A stretch of DNA of 64,000 bases from Spirochaetia bacterium UBA2205 (GCA_002328585.1 DCUV01000040.1:16145-80144), one strand, 5' to 3'. Shown: positions 16,012-24,905, counted from the stretch's first letter. Numbers and translations are program-made. Notes: generated by a model from the letters alone, not told the origin.

Positions 16012-16383
16012 CTATTTTGCTAATTTGTCCATTACCTTTTTACGGTATTCATAATCAGGAACATGTATCCCTTTTTGTTCCATGAGTATGGTATAACGCA
16101 GTTGTTTTGCATTAAGCTGTTTTACCAGATACTCCAGCCGTTTATCATCATCGTAGCATGCATTGATAAGCTGCTGTAATGAGTATATATCTTTTCGCAG
16201 TTCCACCTCTTCAGGAATAATGCCTGCATTCTTCATTATTTTATATGCCATCCTGATATCAGGCGAAATAGTATCCAGTTCATCTCGTGGAAGAGGTTTT
16301 CCCACCCCCGGAAGGTTATCAAACTCACCTCGCTCTATGGCTTCACGGATACGCTGCTCAGCTATCAGTTCAAAGATGTACAT
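16012..16383 (-). CDS. DUF1992 / DnaJ-C28-type domain protein
   Basis: A 123-aa protein with the DUF1992 signature: AEQRIREAIERGEFDNLPG near residue 8, then GKPLPRDE. The family has one conserved N-terminal domain related to DNAJC28 but no J domain; its function is not known. Length is normal for bacterial members. It stands alone, convergent with the hypothetical gene to its left. Confidence 0.85.
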   Translation of the reverse strand: MYIFELIAEQRIREAIERGEFDNLPGVGKPLPRDELDTISPDIRMAYKIMKNAGIIPEEVELRKDIYSLQQLINACYDDDKRLEYLVKQLNAKQLRYTILMEQKGIHVPDYEYRKKVMDKLAK

Positions 16384-16522
16384 GAAACTACTTTTTAGCT
16401 ATACGGATTTTTATTAATATTATTGGCATTGTTAATAAACCTTTGTGCAAAATATCAGTACAATGTACTACCTGTATTATTAATCTATTTATCGTTATAA
16501 TTCTGTAAACTATTTTTTCTTT

Positions 16523-16684
16523 TTACCCATGCTTTTTACCTATACTATATCCCGCATCACACCAATGGGGGTCAGAGCCTACAGGATCTTCAGCAGGATA
16601 TTCAGATTTTTTAATAATCTCTATTTTAGTCAGCGGAATGTGATAGCGATTATAAAAATTGTTGAGGAAAACGATAGTACTATC
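16523..16684 (-). pseudogene. Possible gene remnant without a start codon
   Basis: The 16384-16722 gap holds a 53-codon open frame bounded by stops and lacking ATG, GTG or TTG at its head. It ends GSDPHWCDAGYSIGKKHG; the GSDPHW part is encoded by the REP-like word at 16568-16579. No family is recognised. It may be a decayed gene or a chance frame. Confidence 0.25.
16568..16579 (+). repeat. REP-like word GGGGTCAGAGCC
   Basis: Exact copy of the arm of the inverted repeat at 20638-20696, also preceded by ACCAAT as there. Another exact copy is at 22465-22476. Words of this kind accompany REP-associated tyrosine transposases in other genomes; no such transposase is in the window. Confidence 0.55.
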
Positions 16685-16722
16685 TTATTACATCGCAATT
16701 TTTAAGAAAGGTTATGGTTCAA

Positions 16723-17139
16723 TTATGGTATTAATGCTTTAACTGCACTAACTATTTTTCTGGCACTTGCTATCGCGTCTTCAGAATCTTTTGATGAATA
16801 GGCAACAGAAGGCGTTATGTCAGGCAATCCATTTGGATATCTGGTTGGTATATAGAGTTTGTCAAGATGACGTGCATCATCACTATACAGCAAAAATTTT
16901 TTATGTAAAGTGATATCAATCTGTTGCAGTTCATCAATGAGTTTATAGATTGAATGTCCCCATGGGTCAGCATCATGTAAATAATACAAAGATTTCAATG
17001 CTTTTTCTGCTGCCTGTTGACATAAGAAGCAAGCATGTGCATATTTTTCATTTTGATTTAAAATTAATGCAGCATCTAAATCACCTTCAGCAGTTTTATA
17101 CCATCTCATTGCTTCTTGTCTGTTACTTTCTATTGACAT
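16723..17139 (-). CDS. HEPN-domain protein (COG2250-type), partner of the nucleotidyltransferase
   Basis: A 138-aa four-helix HEPN protein. The family pattern is clear: AEGDLDAALIL near the start, CFLCQQAAEKALKSLYY in the second helix, and RYPNGLPD towards the end. Such proteins pair with minimal nucleotidyltransferases and in some systems act as RNA-cleaving toxins. The RX4HXY toxin motif of the studied HepT family is not evident, so toxicity is uncertain. I favour the ATG at 17139; one at 17154 would abut its own AGG. It overlaps the partner gene by 17 bases. Confidence 0.8.
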   Translation of the reverse strand: MSIESNRQEAMRWYKTAEGDLDAALILNQNEKYAHACFLCQQAAEKALKSLYYLHDADPWGHSIYKLIDELQQIDITLHKKFLLYSDDARHLDKLYIPTRYPNGLPDITPSVAYSSKDSEDAIASARKIVSAVKALIP

Positions 17140-17437
17140 AGATTTCAGTAGCATCCTTTAAAACGTTCTTAAAAAAAATTCTATTGGAAATTATTTCCCA
17201 TTCAGCAGGGGTGTAGATCAAACAATCAACAGGCATACAAACGTATGATTCAATGTCATTGAAATCATCATACCGATCAAAAAAACGTTTATCCGTTTGT
17301 TTGATGACAATTAAGTCAACATCACTTTTTCTTGTCTGTGTATTACGCGCAAATGAACCAAAAAGTATTACCCTCTCAACACCCTTTGACAAAAAGTAAT
17401 GCTGTAATTGCGATATAACATGTTCTCTGGGCATCAT
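17123..17437 (-). CDS. Minimal nucleotidyltransferase (MNT/MntA-like)
   Basis: A protein of about 104 aa with the polymerase-beta-type motif GSFARNTQTRKSDVDLIV (GS-x10-DxD), the nucleotide- and metal-binding core. Members adenylylate or otherwise modify their HEPN partner. It comes first in the two-gene unit and overlaps the HEPN gene, as in MNT-HEPN modules. The start is uncertain: ATG codons at 17437 and 17434 are favoured, and a TTG at 17473 would add 12 residues. No clear ribosome binding site is seen. Confidence 0.8.
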   Translation of the reverse strand: MMPREHVISQLQHYFLSKGVERVILFGSFARNTQTRKSDVDLIVIKQTDKRFFDRYDDFNDIESYVCMPVDCLIYTPAEWEIISNRIFFKNVLKDATEIYVNRK

Positions 17438-17556
17438 AACAGTAAAGTAATAATATAGTGACGATGATGTCAATAGTATTTTTTTAACAATACTCCACTA
17501 TACTGTAATCCATTAGCTCCTTTTGTTCGATAAATAAAAAAAGGATGCCAAAAAAC

Positions 17557-19353
17557 ATGAAACCTCTCCTCTATATAGTACCTATCCTTATGCTGTCACA
17601 TCTTGCATTTGCCAATGAGTACTGGCAGCGCCAGATAGAGTCTTTGCAAAAAGAACAGAAACAGGTGCAGGCACAGCCATATACCTCGTTTGTACTTGAA
17701 TACATTGATACACGTTTAGCAATGGCACAGGAACTGTCTGCCCTGTACAGGGAAAGCTTAAACAACAAAGACAATGGGCACACCGCAACCACCCATTATG
17801 TAAACGTTTTATCCAGATGTTTTGATGATGCAGCCATTGACATAACACGACAGCAGGTTGTACAACAGTTGCAATTATTGCAAACATCTGATGCAATTGA
17901 TTGCACCACCAATGACTATTATATCATTCACACCGAGCTGGTGCTTGCCTCCATAACCAGCTATGCAAACACAAGCATAGATAAAAAAGACAACGATATG
18001 CCCGCACCAGGCACACCGCCCATTGCAAACCTTTCAGCAAGCGTCAGGTTTAACGAACTATATCAAAAGGCTTATTATAAAAAGCAAAAGGCTGATTACA
18101 TACAATCTATTCTTGCCCTGTGCAACAGCGATACAACCTCGACCGCTCAATACATGCCCAATCCATCATTACTGCTGCAGCTGTTCCCATCACTTGCAGC
18201 AAAAATACACACAAACACTATCTATAGCAGTGTTTATAATTCCGGTAATGGCATACCATACCAGATAACTATCCCCCATGAAATGGATAGCCATAAAGCA
18301 GTCAAAGACATTAATGCAAAACGCGATGAGCTTATTACAACCAGCACTATAACAACCAGCGAAATTGACGCAATAGCACACGCATACATTGATCCAGTAC
18401 ATGATGCCATTACAGAGCAGCAAAAACTTCTTGCCACCATGCAAAGCATAAACGGAATAACCATTGAAAATGAGGAGGCGTTTAACGCATTTATTGAGCA
18501 TTGTACCCTGCAATCACGCTATCTTCTGGATTATGCACAGGCAAATGCGCTCTACTGCAACCTTGTACAGCTCAATGAACCAGCAATTGATTATCAAAAG
18601 CGCTATGAGCATATTGCAAAGCTTGCGTATCAATTGCAACAACAAACAATTGCGGGCGACAGCTCCAATAAAACCATGCCTGCTATTGAGCGCATTGTTT
18701 CAATATTAAAGGCATTCGCCTATACCCAGCATAAAAAAGAAAACGATGCTGCAGTACAAAATCTCATGCAGTCACTGCACACCATCAAAGAAGCTATACG
18801 CAACCGTTGTACAGTACCTGAAAAGAATAACCTGAACTCTGCACTCTGCACCATAGAAATTGCAGCAGGCATTGAAACAATAGAAAAAGGCATACACCTT
18901 TTTCAGAGCCAGCACTATGCAAAAGAGGCTTTGATAAACTATGCAACGGTGGTTAATGAAGCCTTTGAGCATGCTTCAACAGGTTACGGCAGCAACATAC
19001 TACAGCAGATAGTTACCCTGCAAAGTGCCATTCCAGCAGTCAGCAACTTTGATATTCAAAAAATTATCAATGAATATGCCAGCCAGCGCTATTTACTGCG
19101 CAAATTGCGGTACGACTGTGCATCACTTGTGCAACGATTACAGTTCTTTGAAAAGCAGGGCATTGCTATGCCTCAAAAAGATAAAGCCTTTCAGTTGCTG
19201 GAAACCATTAAAACCCTGCAACCCCTGTATAGTGTTGATGTTTACAAATATAAAATGAATCAGGATAATATCATCATCATTGACCGACAGTGCACAGCAG
19301 TCTTAACAAGGATGTCACAAAAAAATAAAATGCTTACTGTAAAGGATATATAA
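17557..19353 (+). CDS. Large exported helical protein of unknown function
   Basis: A 598-aa protein beginning with a classical signal peptide (MKPLLYIVPILMLSHLAFA, likely cleavage before NEYW), so it is probably periplasmic or surface-associated. The rest is rich in Gln, Ala and Ile, predicted almost wholly helical, and resembles no family I know. I start at ATG 17557 because AAGGA lies upstream of it; the ATG at 17545 directly abuts the AGG. It is divergent from the MNT-HEPN unit and precedes mnmA by 216 bases without an obvious terminator. Confidence 0.75.
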   Translation: MKPLLYIVPILMLSHLAFANEYWQRQIESLQKEQKQVQAQPYTSFVLEYIDTRLAMAQELSALYRESLNNKDNGHTATTHYVNVLSRCFDDAAIDITRQQVVQQLQLLQTSDAIDCTTNDYYIIHTELVLASITSYANTSIDKKDNDMPAPGTPPIANLSASVRFNELYQKAYYKKQKADYIQSILALCNSDTTSTAQYMPNPSLLLQLFPSLAAKIHTNTIYSSVYNSGNGIPYQITIPHEMDSHKAVKDINAKRDELITTSTITTSEIDAIAHAYIDPVHDAITEQQKLLATMQSINGITIENEEAFNAFIEHCTLQSRYLLDYAQANALYCNLVQLNEPAIDYQKRYEHIAKLAYQLQQQTIAGDSSNKTMPAIERIVSILKAFAYTQHKKENDAAVQNLMQSLHTIKEAIRNRCTVPEKNNLNSALCTIEIAAGIETIEKGIHLFQSQHYAKEALINYATVVNEAFEHASTGYGSNILQQIVTLQSAIPAVSNFDIQKIINEYASQRYLLRKLRYDCASLVQRLQFFEKQGIAMPQKDKAFQLLETIKTLQPLYSVDVYKYKMNQDNIIIIDRQCTAVLTRMSQKNKMLTVKDI

Positions 19354-19569
19354 AACATACAATATCATTGCGTTACTGTATTGTACAGCAGTCATGAATG
19401 AATAAACAAAACAATAGCAGAAACAATGGTGTGTAGCACAACACAATGTCATCCTCAAACAATATAAATGTAATAATTGCAACGCACATCAAAAAATATT
19501 TTTACATGGCTGTCATTGCCTGATATACTTATAGATACATTATATATATCTGCAACATTAAGGATAATT

Positions 19570-20640
19570 ATGAACATAGCTGTTGCCATGAGCGGTGGCG
19601 TTGATTCTTCAGTTGCCGCTGCCCTGCTTGTTAAAGAAGGACATACAGTCATTGGACTTACTGCAAAGATTTTACTGTGCTCAGAGATGGATGGCAGCCA
19701 GCCCCGTTTTGATGTTTGCTGCAGCCCGGAAAACCTGCACGATGCAAAAAAGGTAGCAAACAGTTTAGGAATCCATCATTACACTGTAAATGTTGAAGAT
19801 GAATTTTATTGCAAAGTCATTGAACCTTTCTGCAACGAATATTGCAGCGGCAGAACACCAAGCCCCTGCATCAACTGCAACACCTCTATAAAATTTCCAA
19901 AACTGTTGCACCAGGCAAAAGAATTAGGCTGCGATACGCTGGCAACAGGACACTATGCTTCAGTGTGTAAAAATAGTCGCTATTATATCAAACGCGGGAA
20001 AGATGCTGATAAAGACCAATCGTACTTTTTATTTAATCTGAATCAGGAAATACTTGCTCATGTGCTGCTGCCACTGGGGCTTTACACAAAAGAGGCAATC
20101 AGGGCGATAGCTCATGATATGGGTCTTCATATTGCAGGTAAGCCCGAAAGTCAGGAGGTGTGTTTTGTTCCGGATAACGACTATCCCCGCTATATAGAGC
20201 AGCGCACTGGCAAAAGGCTGCCTGCTGGGGATATAGTAACAACCGACGGGAAGGTTATAGGCAGGCACAAGGGCATTCATCGGTATACAATAGGGCAGCG
20301 GCGGGGACTTGGCATTGCATGGCAGCATCCTCTCTATGTAGTGGCAATTGATGCTGTAAACAATCGCATTATTGCAGGAAGCAAAGATGAGCTTGTATCC
20401 AGCGGACTTATTGCTTCAGGCATAAACTTTATGAAGGCAACCGCATTGAACAGCACACCGGTATGGATAAAAACACGCTCCACACAAAAACCATGTAAAG
20501 CTATTGCAACAGCATATAGTGACAGGCTCACCATAATTTTTGACCAGCCTCAGAGCAGTATAACTCCCGGGCAGGCGGTGGTTTGCTATGATAACGAGGG
20601 TGCAATACTGGCAGGCGGTTGGATAGAAGAAAAACTATAG
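19570..20640 (+). CDS. mnmA: tRNA-specific 2-thiouridylase MnmA
   Basis: A 356-aa enzyme that installs the 2-thio group on U34 of tRNA-Lys, -Glu and -Gln. The ATP-binding PP-loop SGGVDSS is at residues 8-14. The two catalytic cysteines are visible in GRTPSPCINCN and in SQEVCFVPDND, and the GHYA motif lies between. Length matches the family. The ATG at 19570 has AAGGAT 5 bases upstream; an in-frame extension to 19477 is not supported. The stop codon overlaps the first arm of the REP-like inverted repeat. Confidence 0.95.
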   Translation: MNIAVAMSGGVDSSVAAALLVKEGHTVIGLTAKILLCSEMDGSQPRFDVCCSPENLHDAKKVANSLGIHHYTVNVEDEFYCKVIEPFCNEYCSGRTPSPCINCNTSIKFPKLLHQAKELGCDTLATGHYASVCKNSRYYIKRGKDADKDQSYFLFNLNQEILAHVLLPLGLYTKEAIRAIAHDMGLHIAGKPESQEVCFVPDNDYPRYIEQRTGKRLPAGDIVTTDGKVIGRHKGIHRYTIGQRRGLGIAWQHPLYVVAIDAVNNRIIAGSKDELVSSGLIASGINFMKATALNSTPVWIKTRSTQKPCKAIATAYSDRLTIIFDQPQSSITPGQAVVCYDNEGAILAGGWIEEKL

Positions 20641-20696
20641 GCTCTGACCCCTTTTTCTCATGAAACCATGCAACCAATGATTGGGGTCAGAGCCTA
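20638..20696. repeat. REP-like inverted repeat
   Basis: TAGGCTCTGACCCC (20638-20651) and GGGGTCAGAGCCTA (20683-20696) are perfect 14-base inverted arms around a 31-base spacer, starting at the mnmA stop codon. It could fold as a transcript hairpin ending mnmA, and resembles REP units mobilised by RAYT-type transposases. Single arms recur at 16568 and 22465. Confidence 0.7.
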
Positions 20697-20737
20697 ACTC
20701 AATTACCCCCGATAAAATCAAAAAATGTATAAAAGGC

Positions 20738-20786
20738 TTGACACAATATAAAGTATTATTTATCTTACTATTAAAAGTACTTTTAA
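20738..20786 (+). promoter_or_regulatory. Promoter and palindromic operator of the toxin-antitoxin pair
   Basis: TTGACA at 20738-20743 and TATCTT at 20761-20766 are 17 bases apart. Just downstream, 20771-20786 is a perfect 16-base palindrome, TTAAAAGTACTTTTAA, which would overlap the start of transcription. Phd/YefM antitoxins repress their own promoters through such palindromes. Confidence 0.7.
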
Positions 20787-20796
20787 GGATATTATT

Positions 20797-21078
20797 GTGA
20801 TTATCAGAGCAAATGATATAAAAACAAAAGGGGTTAGCTTGTTTGAAAAGCTTATAGCGCCAGGAGAGGATATCATTATTAATGTACGCGGCAAAAATAA
20901 ATATGTGGTGCTGGACATTGAACGCTACAAACAATTGCGTGAATTAGAACTTGATACAGCTTATAAAAAAGTTATGGATGATATAAAAGCTGGCAACTAT
21001 AAAAAACAAACCGCCAGAGAGCATGTTGATGATATCGTAAATGAACTATACAATAATAATAACAGAAACATACCGTAA
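20797..21078 (+). CDS. Antitoxin, Phd/YefM family
   Basis: A 93-aa protein with the Phd/YefM pattern: an N-terminal DNA-binding part (IIRANDIKTKGVSLFEKL), then IIINVRGKNKYVVLDIERYKQL, and a charged, flexible C terminus that would wrap the toxin. It starts with GTG behind AAGGAT and has its own promoter and palindromic operator. It overlaps the toxin gene by 38 bases. The likely role is to neutralise the toxin and, with it, repress the operon. Confidence 0.85.
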   Translation: MIIRANDIKTKGVSLFEKLIAPGEDIIINVRGKNKYVVLDIERYKQLRELELDTAYKKVMDDIKAGNYKKQTAREHVDDIVNELYNNNNRNIP

Positions 21079-21316
21079 AAAAGTCATTAAATTCTCCAGG
21101 AAACACCCTGAAATGATACCTACGTATGCAAAAGTATTATCTATTCTGGAAACAAATCCCTATCATCCATCATTACGACTGCATAAATTACAGGGAAAAT
21201 TACATGAATACTATTCCATATCATTGGATACACAGTACAGGATGCTGATTGTATTAAATATTGATGAAAGCACCATCATACCTATTGATATTGGAACGCA
21301 TGATGAAATATATTGA
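21041..21316 (+). CDS. Toxin, RelE/ParE superfamily
   Basis: A 91-aa basic protein with the RelE/YafQ-type core: KKVIKFSRKHPEM, then HKLQGKLHEYYSISLDTQYRMLIVL and a final GTHDEIY. Many relatives cleave mRNA on the ribosome; others poison gyrase, and the sequence alone does not settle which. It is translated from within the end of the antitoxin gene, which keeps the two in ratio. It is the last plus-strand gene before the long minus-strand polysaccharide region. Confidence 0.83.
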   Translation: MNYTIIITETYRKKVIKFSRKHPEMIPTYAKVLSILETNPYHPSLRLHKLQGKLHEYYSISLDTQYRMLIVLNIDESTIIPIDIGTHDEIY

Positions 21317-21380
21317 AAGCATATTGACATACTATCACAACGGTAATGGCGAACATTCTTGATAGTACTACTCATGGTAG

Positions 21381-23204
21381 TCAGCACTCATACGGATTAT
21401 AGTCCTTCACAAAATGCTGTATAAGGCGTTTGCATTCCACAGGGCTTAAGCTTTGGACATGGTCAGCTTTTAATGATACCACCTCGTTGACCAGCGCCTT
21501 ATCAAAACCATTGTGCGCTATTGTATAAATTTTAGTATGCGCTGTTGGCACAAGCTCTTCTCCCTCATTCCATAATTCTTCCTGCAACTTTTCACCGGGG
21601 CGTACTCCCGTATATACGATAGGGATATCAACATCAGGCTGGTATCCTAAAAGTGCAATCAAATTGCGCGCCACCTCTTCCACACGATATTGTTTTCCCA
21701 TATCAAGAACAAAAATTTCCCCGCCCTGTGAAAGCACCGTTGCGTTGATAACAAGCATCACCGCCTCCGGTATGCTCATAAAATAGCGCGTCATATCAGG
21801 ATGGGTAATGGTTACCGGGCCTCCCTTTGCAATCTGCTTATAAAACAACGGTATAACCGAGCCGCGGCTTCCAATGACATTGCCAAAGCGCACACAGCAC
21901 GTACGCATACCATTGTTATACGCCAGCGTAACCATCTCGGCAATACGCTTGGTTGCGCCCATGACGCTTACCGGATGCACCGCCTTATCAGTGGAGATAC
22001 ATACAAACTGTTTAACGCCAGCATGTTTTGAAGCCTCCAGCACCGTTACTGTTCCAAGACAATTGTTGCGAACAGCTTCCTGAGGATTTTGTTCCATAAT
22101 ATCAACATATTTATGCGCAGCAGCATGAAATACAATATCAGGCTTTTCGTTATTAAGAATATACCGCATTCGCGTTGCATCATTGATGTCGGCTATGTAG
22201 TATCGGATATCAGGCTTATCAAAATATTTTGCATAATCATTCAGCATCAATGTTAAATTATATATTGAATGCTCACCCCTGCCCACCGCTATAATAGTTT
22301 TTGCTCTGAAATGTAAAAGCTGCCTGCACGCCTCAGAGCCTATACTTCCGCCTGCACCGGTAACAAGCACCACCTTACCGGCAAAGAATTGCTCAATAGC
22401 ATTGCTGTCAACCTGTATTTCCTGGCGCCCTATTAGCTCTTCAACGCCAATACCCTTAAGCTCGGGGGTCAGAGCCTTTTCAAACAGCCGGCTGACAGCC
22501 GGAAGTATGGATATGGTAACAGGATGATCACAGCTCTGGATAATGCTAATAATCCTATCCACAGCCTTCTTGGGTGCCGACGGCATGGCAATGATGCACT
22601 CTTTTACTGTGTACTGCTGCACCAGCGCCGGAATATCACCGGTTGTGCCAAGCACAGGTTTGCCGCTTAAAAGCGTGCCAACCTTTTTTTTATCATCATC
22701 AACAAATCCTATAATGCTGTCATACCTGCCATTGCGCTTAAACTCGGTTGCTATGGTTTGTCCAGCTTCACCGGCGCCGGCAATGAGGATAACAGATTTT
22801 TTACCCGGGGCGATAGTTACTGAAGATGAGGTTAGCTCCCTTAAAACTATCCTGTATGCAATTAACAAAACAAAGCCTGTGCCACATGCAATAAACAGGG
22901 TGGCAGCATCCGGAATGGTTATGCCATAGGCAGCGATAAGCAGCAGTACACCGCCCAGCACAAAGCCTTCGCCGACACGGTAAAAATCCCGTATGGTAGC
23001 ATACCGCCATACTATGCGATAGCACTGTGCCGCATATAATCCCGCTATCGTACATACCGCATGAACTGCTGCAACCTTCATCACAGCATATACCATCCTG
23101 TGCAGCAGCATGGACGCTATCACATACCCTGTAATAACGCATGCTATGTCCATCATAACCAACGGCATCTGCGAAAGCTGTATACTGTAGAATACCTTTT
23201 TCAT
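21381..23204 (-). CDS. UDP-sugar 4,6-dehydratase, membrane type (PglF/WbpM/CapD-like)
   Basis: A 607-aa enzyme that makes UDP-4-keto-6-deoxy sugars from UDP-GlcNAc. About four N-terminal membrane helices are followed by a CoA-binding-like domain (LIAGAGEAGQT) and the SDR catalytic domain with TGAGGSIGSE for NAD(P). STDKAVHPVSVMGATKRIAE has the methionine that replaces the usual tyrosine in long-chain members. The next gene is the matching aminotransferase, three bases away. The REP-like word GGGGTCAGAGCC is embedded in the coding sequence at 22465-22476 without changing the expected domain length. Confidence 0.9.
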   Translation of the reverse strand: MKKVFYSIQLSQMPLVMMDIACVITGYVIASMLLHRMVYAVMKVAAVHAVCTIAGLYAAQCYRIVWRYATIRDFYRVGEGFVLGGVLLLIAAYGITIPDAATLFIACGTGFVLLIAYRIVLRELTSSSVTIAPGKKSVILIAGAGEAGQTIATEFKRNGRYDSIIGFVDDDKKKVGTLLSGKPVLGTTGDIPALVQQYTVKECIIAMPSAPKKAVDRIISIIQSCDHPVTISILPAVSRLFEKALTPELKGIGVEELIGRQEIQVDSNAIEQFFAGKVVLVTGAGGSIGSEACRQLLHFRAKTIIAVGRGEHSIYNLTLMLNDYAKYFDKPDIRYYIADINDATRMRYILNNEKPDIVFHAAAHKYVDIMEQNPQEAVRNNCLGTVTVLEASKHAGVKQFVCISTDKAVHPVSVMGATKRIAEMVTLAYNNGMRTCCVRFGNVIGSRGSVIPLFYKQIAKGGPVTITHPDMTRYFMSIPEAVMLVINATVLSQGGEIFVLDMGKQYRVEEVARNLIALLGYQPDVDIPIVYTGVRPGEKLQEELWNEGEELVPTAHTKIYTIAHNGFDKALVNEVVSLKADHVQSLSPVECKRLIQHFVKDYNPYEC

Positions 23205-23207
23205 GGG

Positions 23208-24359
23208 TTATCGTTTATAGTGTTGTGCAATATCAATAACATTGTCTATGACATAGGCAATCTCTTCATCCTTCATAGCAGGATAGATGGGGAGGCTTAT
23301 TTCACGCTCGAACACCCACTCCGCAGAAGGAAATTTACAGTAACTATCGCCCAGCCTGTTTTTAAAATACGTAAAGCGGTACAATGGAATAAAATGCACG
23401 CTTGTGTTTATACCGCGCTCTGCAAGTTTGTCAATAAATTGATTGCGGGAAACGGCAAGCGCCTGCACATTAAGTTTAAGCGGATACAGATGCCATGACG
23501 AGCTGCACATTTCCTGTACGCTATACGGAATCAGCGTTTCATGCTGACCAAACGCCTCCGAATACCGCATGGCTATGGCAGTGCGCATGGCGGTTAGCTT
23601 TTGCAACTTAGCCAGTTGCGTCAGCCCCATTGCAGCGGCAATATCGTTCATGTTATATTTATATCCCTGCTGTTCCACATCGTAGTACCAGCTTCCATGA
23701 TTATCATACCGCTTCCATGCATCGCGATTCATCCCATGCAGGCGCAGCGAACGCACCTCATCAGCCCACCTGTTGTTAGCGGTCACAAGCATACCACCCT
23801 CACCCGTTGACAGCGTTTTGGTTGCGTAAAAGCTATAGCAACCGCAATGCCCCATCGTGCCTGCCAGCTTCCCTTTATAATACGATGGCAATGAATGGGC
23901 GGCGTCCTCAATGACATAGCAATTGTGCGCCTTTGCACTATCCATGATTGTATCCATATCGCATGGGTGCCCTGCATAATGAACGGCTATAACGGCTTTT
24001 GTTTTTGGCGATAGTTCTTTTTGAATGGATGCACTATCAATGCAATGGGTTTGTTTATCAATATCAGCAAACACCACCGTGGCTCCGCAGTACTCAACCA
24101 CCTCAGCCGTTGCAACAAAGGTATTTGCAGGGACTATAACCTCGTCGCCACTGCCAACACCACAAACCTTTAATGCTAAATGAAGCGCTGCCGTGCACGA
24201 GCTTACAGCAACGGCATTGGGCACATTGACATAGCGAGCAAAGGCATCTTCAAATGCAATGGTTTTTGGACCCATGGTAGTCCATCCGCTTTTAATGGCA
24301 GCCACAGCTGCATCAATATCATCATCATCAATATAGGGGACATGGAACGGGATGTTCAT
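23208..24359 (-). CDS. Sugar aminotransferase, DegT/DnrJ/EryC1/StrS family
   Basis: A 383-aa PLP enzyme. Lys181 in SFYATKTLSTGEGG is the cofactor-binding lysine and Asp152 in VIEDAAH would hold the pyridine nitrogen. It should add an amino group to the 4-keto sugar made by the dehydratase that follows in the operon, giving a UDP-4-amino-4,6-dideoxy sugar as in bacillosamine synthesis (PglE role). An AAGGAT site lies 9 bases before the ATG. A formyltransferase at 47.1-47.9 kb could use this amino sugar. Confidence 0.9.
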   Translation of the reverse strand: MNIPFHVPYIDDDDIDAAVAAIKSGWTTMGPKTIAFEDAFARYVNVPNAVAVSSCTAALHLALKVCGVGSGDEVIVPANTFVATAEVVEYCGATVVFADIDKQTHCIDSASIQKELSPKTKAVIAVHYAGHPCDMDTIMDSAKAHNCYVIEDAAHSLPSYYKGKLAGTMGHCGCYSFYATKTLSTGEGGMLVTANNRWADEVRSLRLHGMNRDAWKRYDNHGSWYYDVEQQGYKYNMNDIAAAMGLTQLAKLQKLTAMRTAIAMRYSEAFGQHETLIPYSVQEMCSSSWHLYPLKLNVQALAVSRNQFIDKLAERGINTSVHFIPLYRFTYFKNRLGDSYCKFPSAEWVFEREISLPIYPAMKDEEIAYVIDNVIDIAQHYKR

Positions 24360-24463
24360 GGAAGTATATCCTTATGCAAAACATCGTATTATTTCTATTT
24401 TCGGATAAAAGCGGCGGTAAGAATATCAAAAGATTTTAATTATAAAGGACCCTGCTCACTGCT

Positions 24464-24634
24464 TTAATTTGTAATTTCCACCTTTCCAAAATATTTTCTA
24501 TACTGCAAAATATCATGTATGCCATAGTGATTTTTGTTATATGTAAAAAAATCTAAATCCTCGCTTTTTCTGTGTTGTAAATACGTTGCCAGCGCAGATC
24601 CACCAGCTAAAACATAGATGTTGTTTTGTTTATT
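24464..24634 (-). pseudogene. Remnant of an AbiEii/AbiGii-type nucleotidyltransferase
   Basis: A stop-bounded frame of 57 codons without a start. It encodes YVLAGGSALATYLQHRKSED followed by LDFF, which fits the N-terminal motif of AbiEii-type nucleotidyltransferase toxins (GG-T/S-AL ... HR-S-DLDFF). Only this part survives; about 200 residues are missing and no AbiEi-like antitoxin is beside it. It occupies part of the 24360-24951 gap, which otherwise contains only the pentanucleotide repeat. Confidence 0.6.
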
Positions 24635-24835
24635 TCATAAACACATGCACAATTATTGTATTATGGTTAATTCGAACAATACGTTTTTTATTATTCAAAA
24701 TTTTAAAAAATAGCAAATCATTTTTTCAATGCTTGTGCCTTCAGGATATACCAGCTATAATGATGATAGCCTCCCTTATTGCAAAGCTGCAGTAGCATAG
24801 TGTAAAACATTATTGTTATCAAATGTTTGTTTATA

Positions 24836-24905
24836 GGTTATGTTATGTTATGTTATGTTATGTTATGTTATGGTATGGTATGGTATGTTATGGTATGTTA
24901 TGTTA
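24836..24905. repeat. Pentanucleotide tandem repeat (TGTTA/TGGTA)
   Basis: Thirteen consecutive five-base units from 24841 to 24905: nine TGTTA and four TGGTA, preceded by one GGTTA. It lies 46 bases past the stop of the WecA-like gene and about 480 bases upstream of the aminotransferase start. Such arrays change length by slippage. It does not lie in a coding frame. Confidence 0.95.

Noticed and set aside
17571..18513. Several open frames antisense to the exported helical protein
   Set aside because: The sense frame has a start, signal peptide and full length; the antisense frames overlap each other and have no features of genes.
21350..21390. Possible terminator between the toxin and dehydratase genes
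   Set aside because: Only a 7-base inverted match with a loop of about 30 bases and no T run; too weak to call.
24836..24905. Repeat array considered as CRISPR
   Set aside because: Five-base head-to-tail units without spacers; a simple sequence repeat. No cas genes are near.
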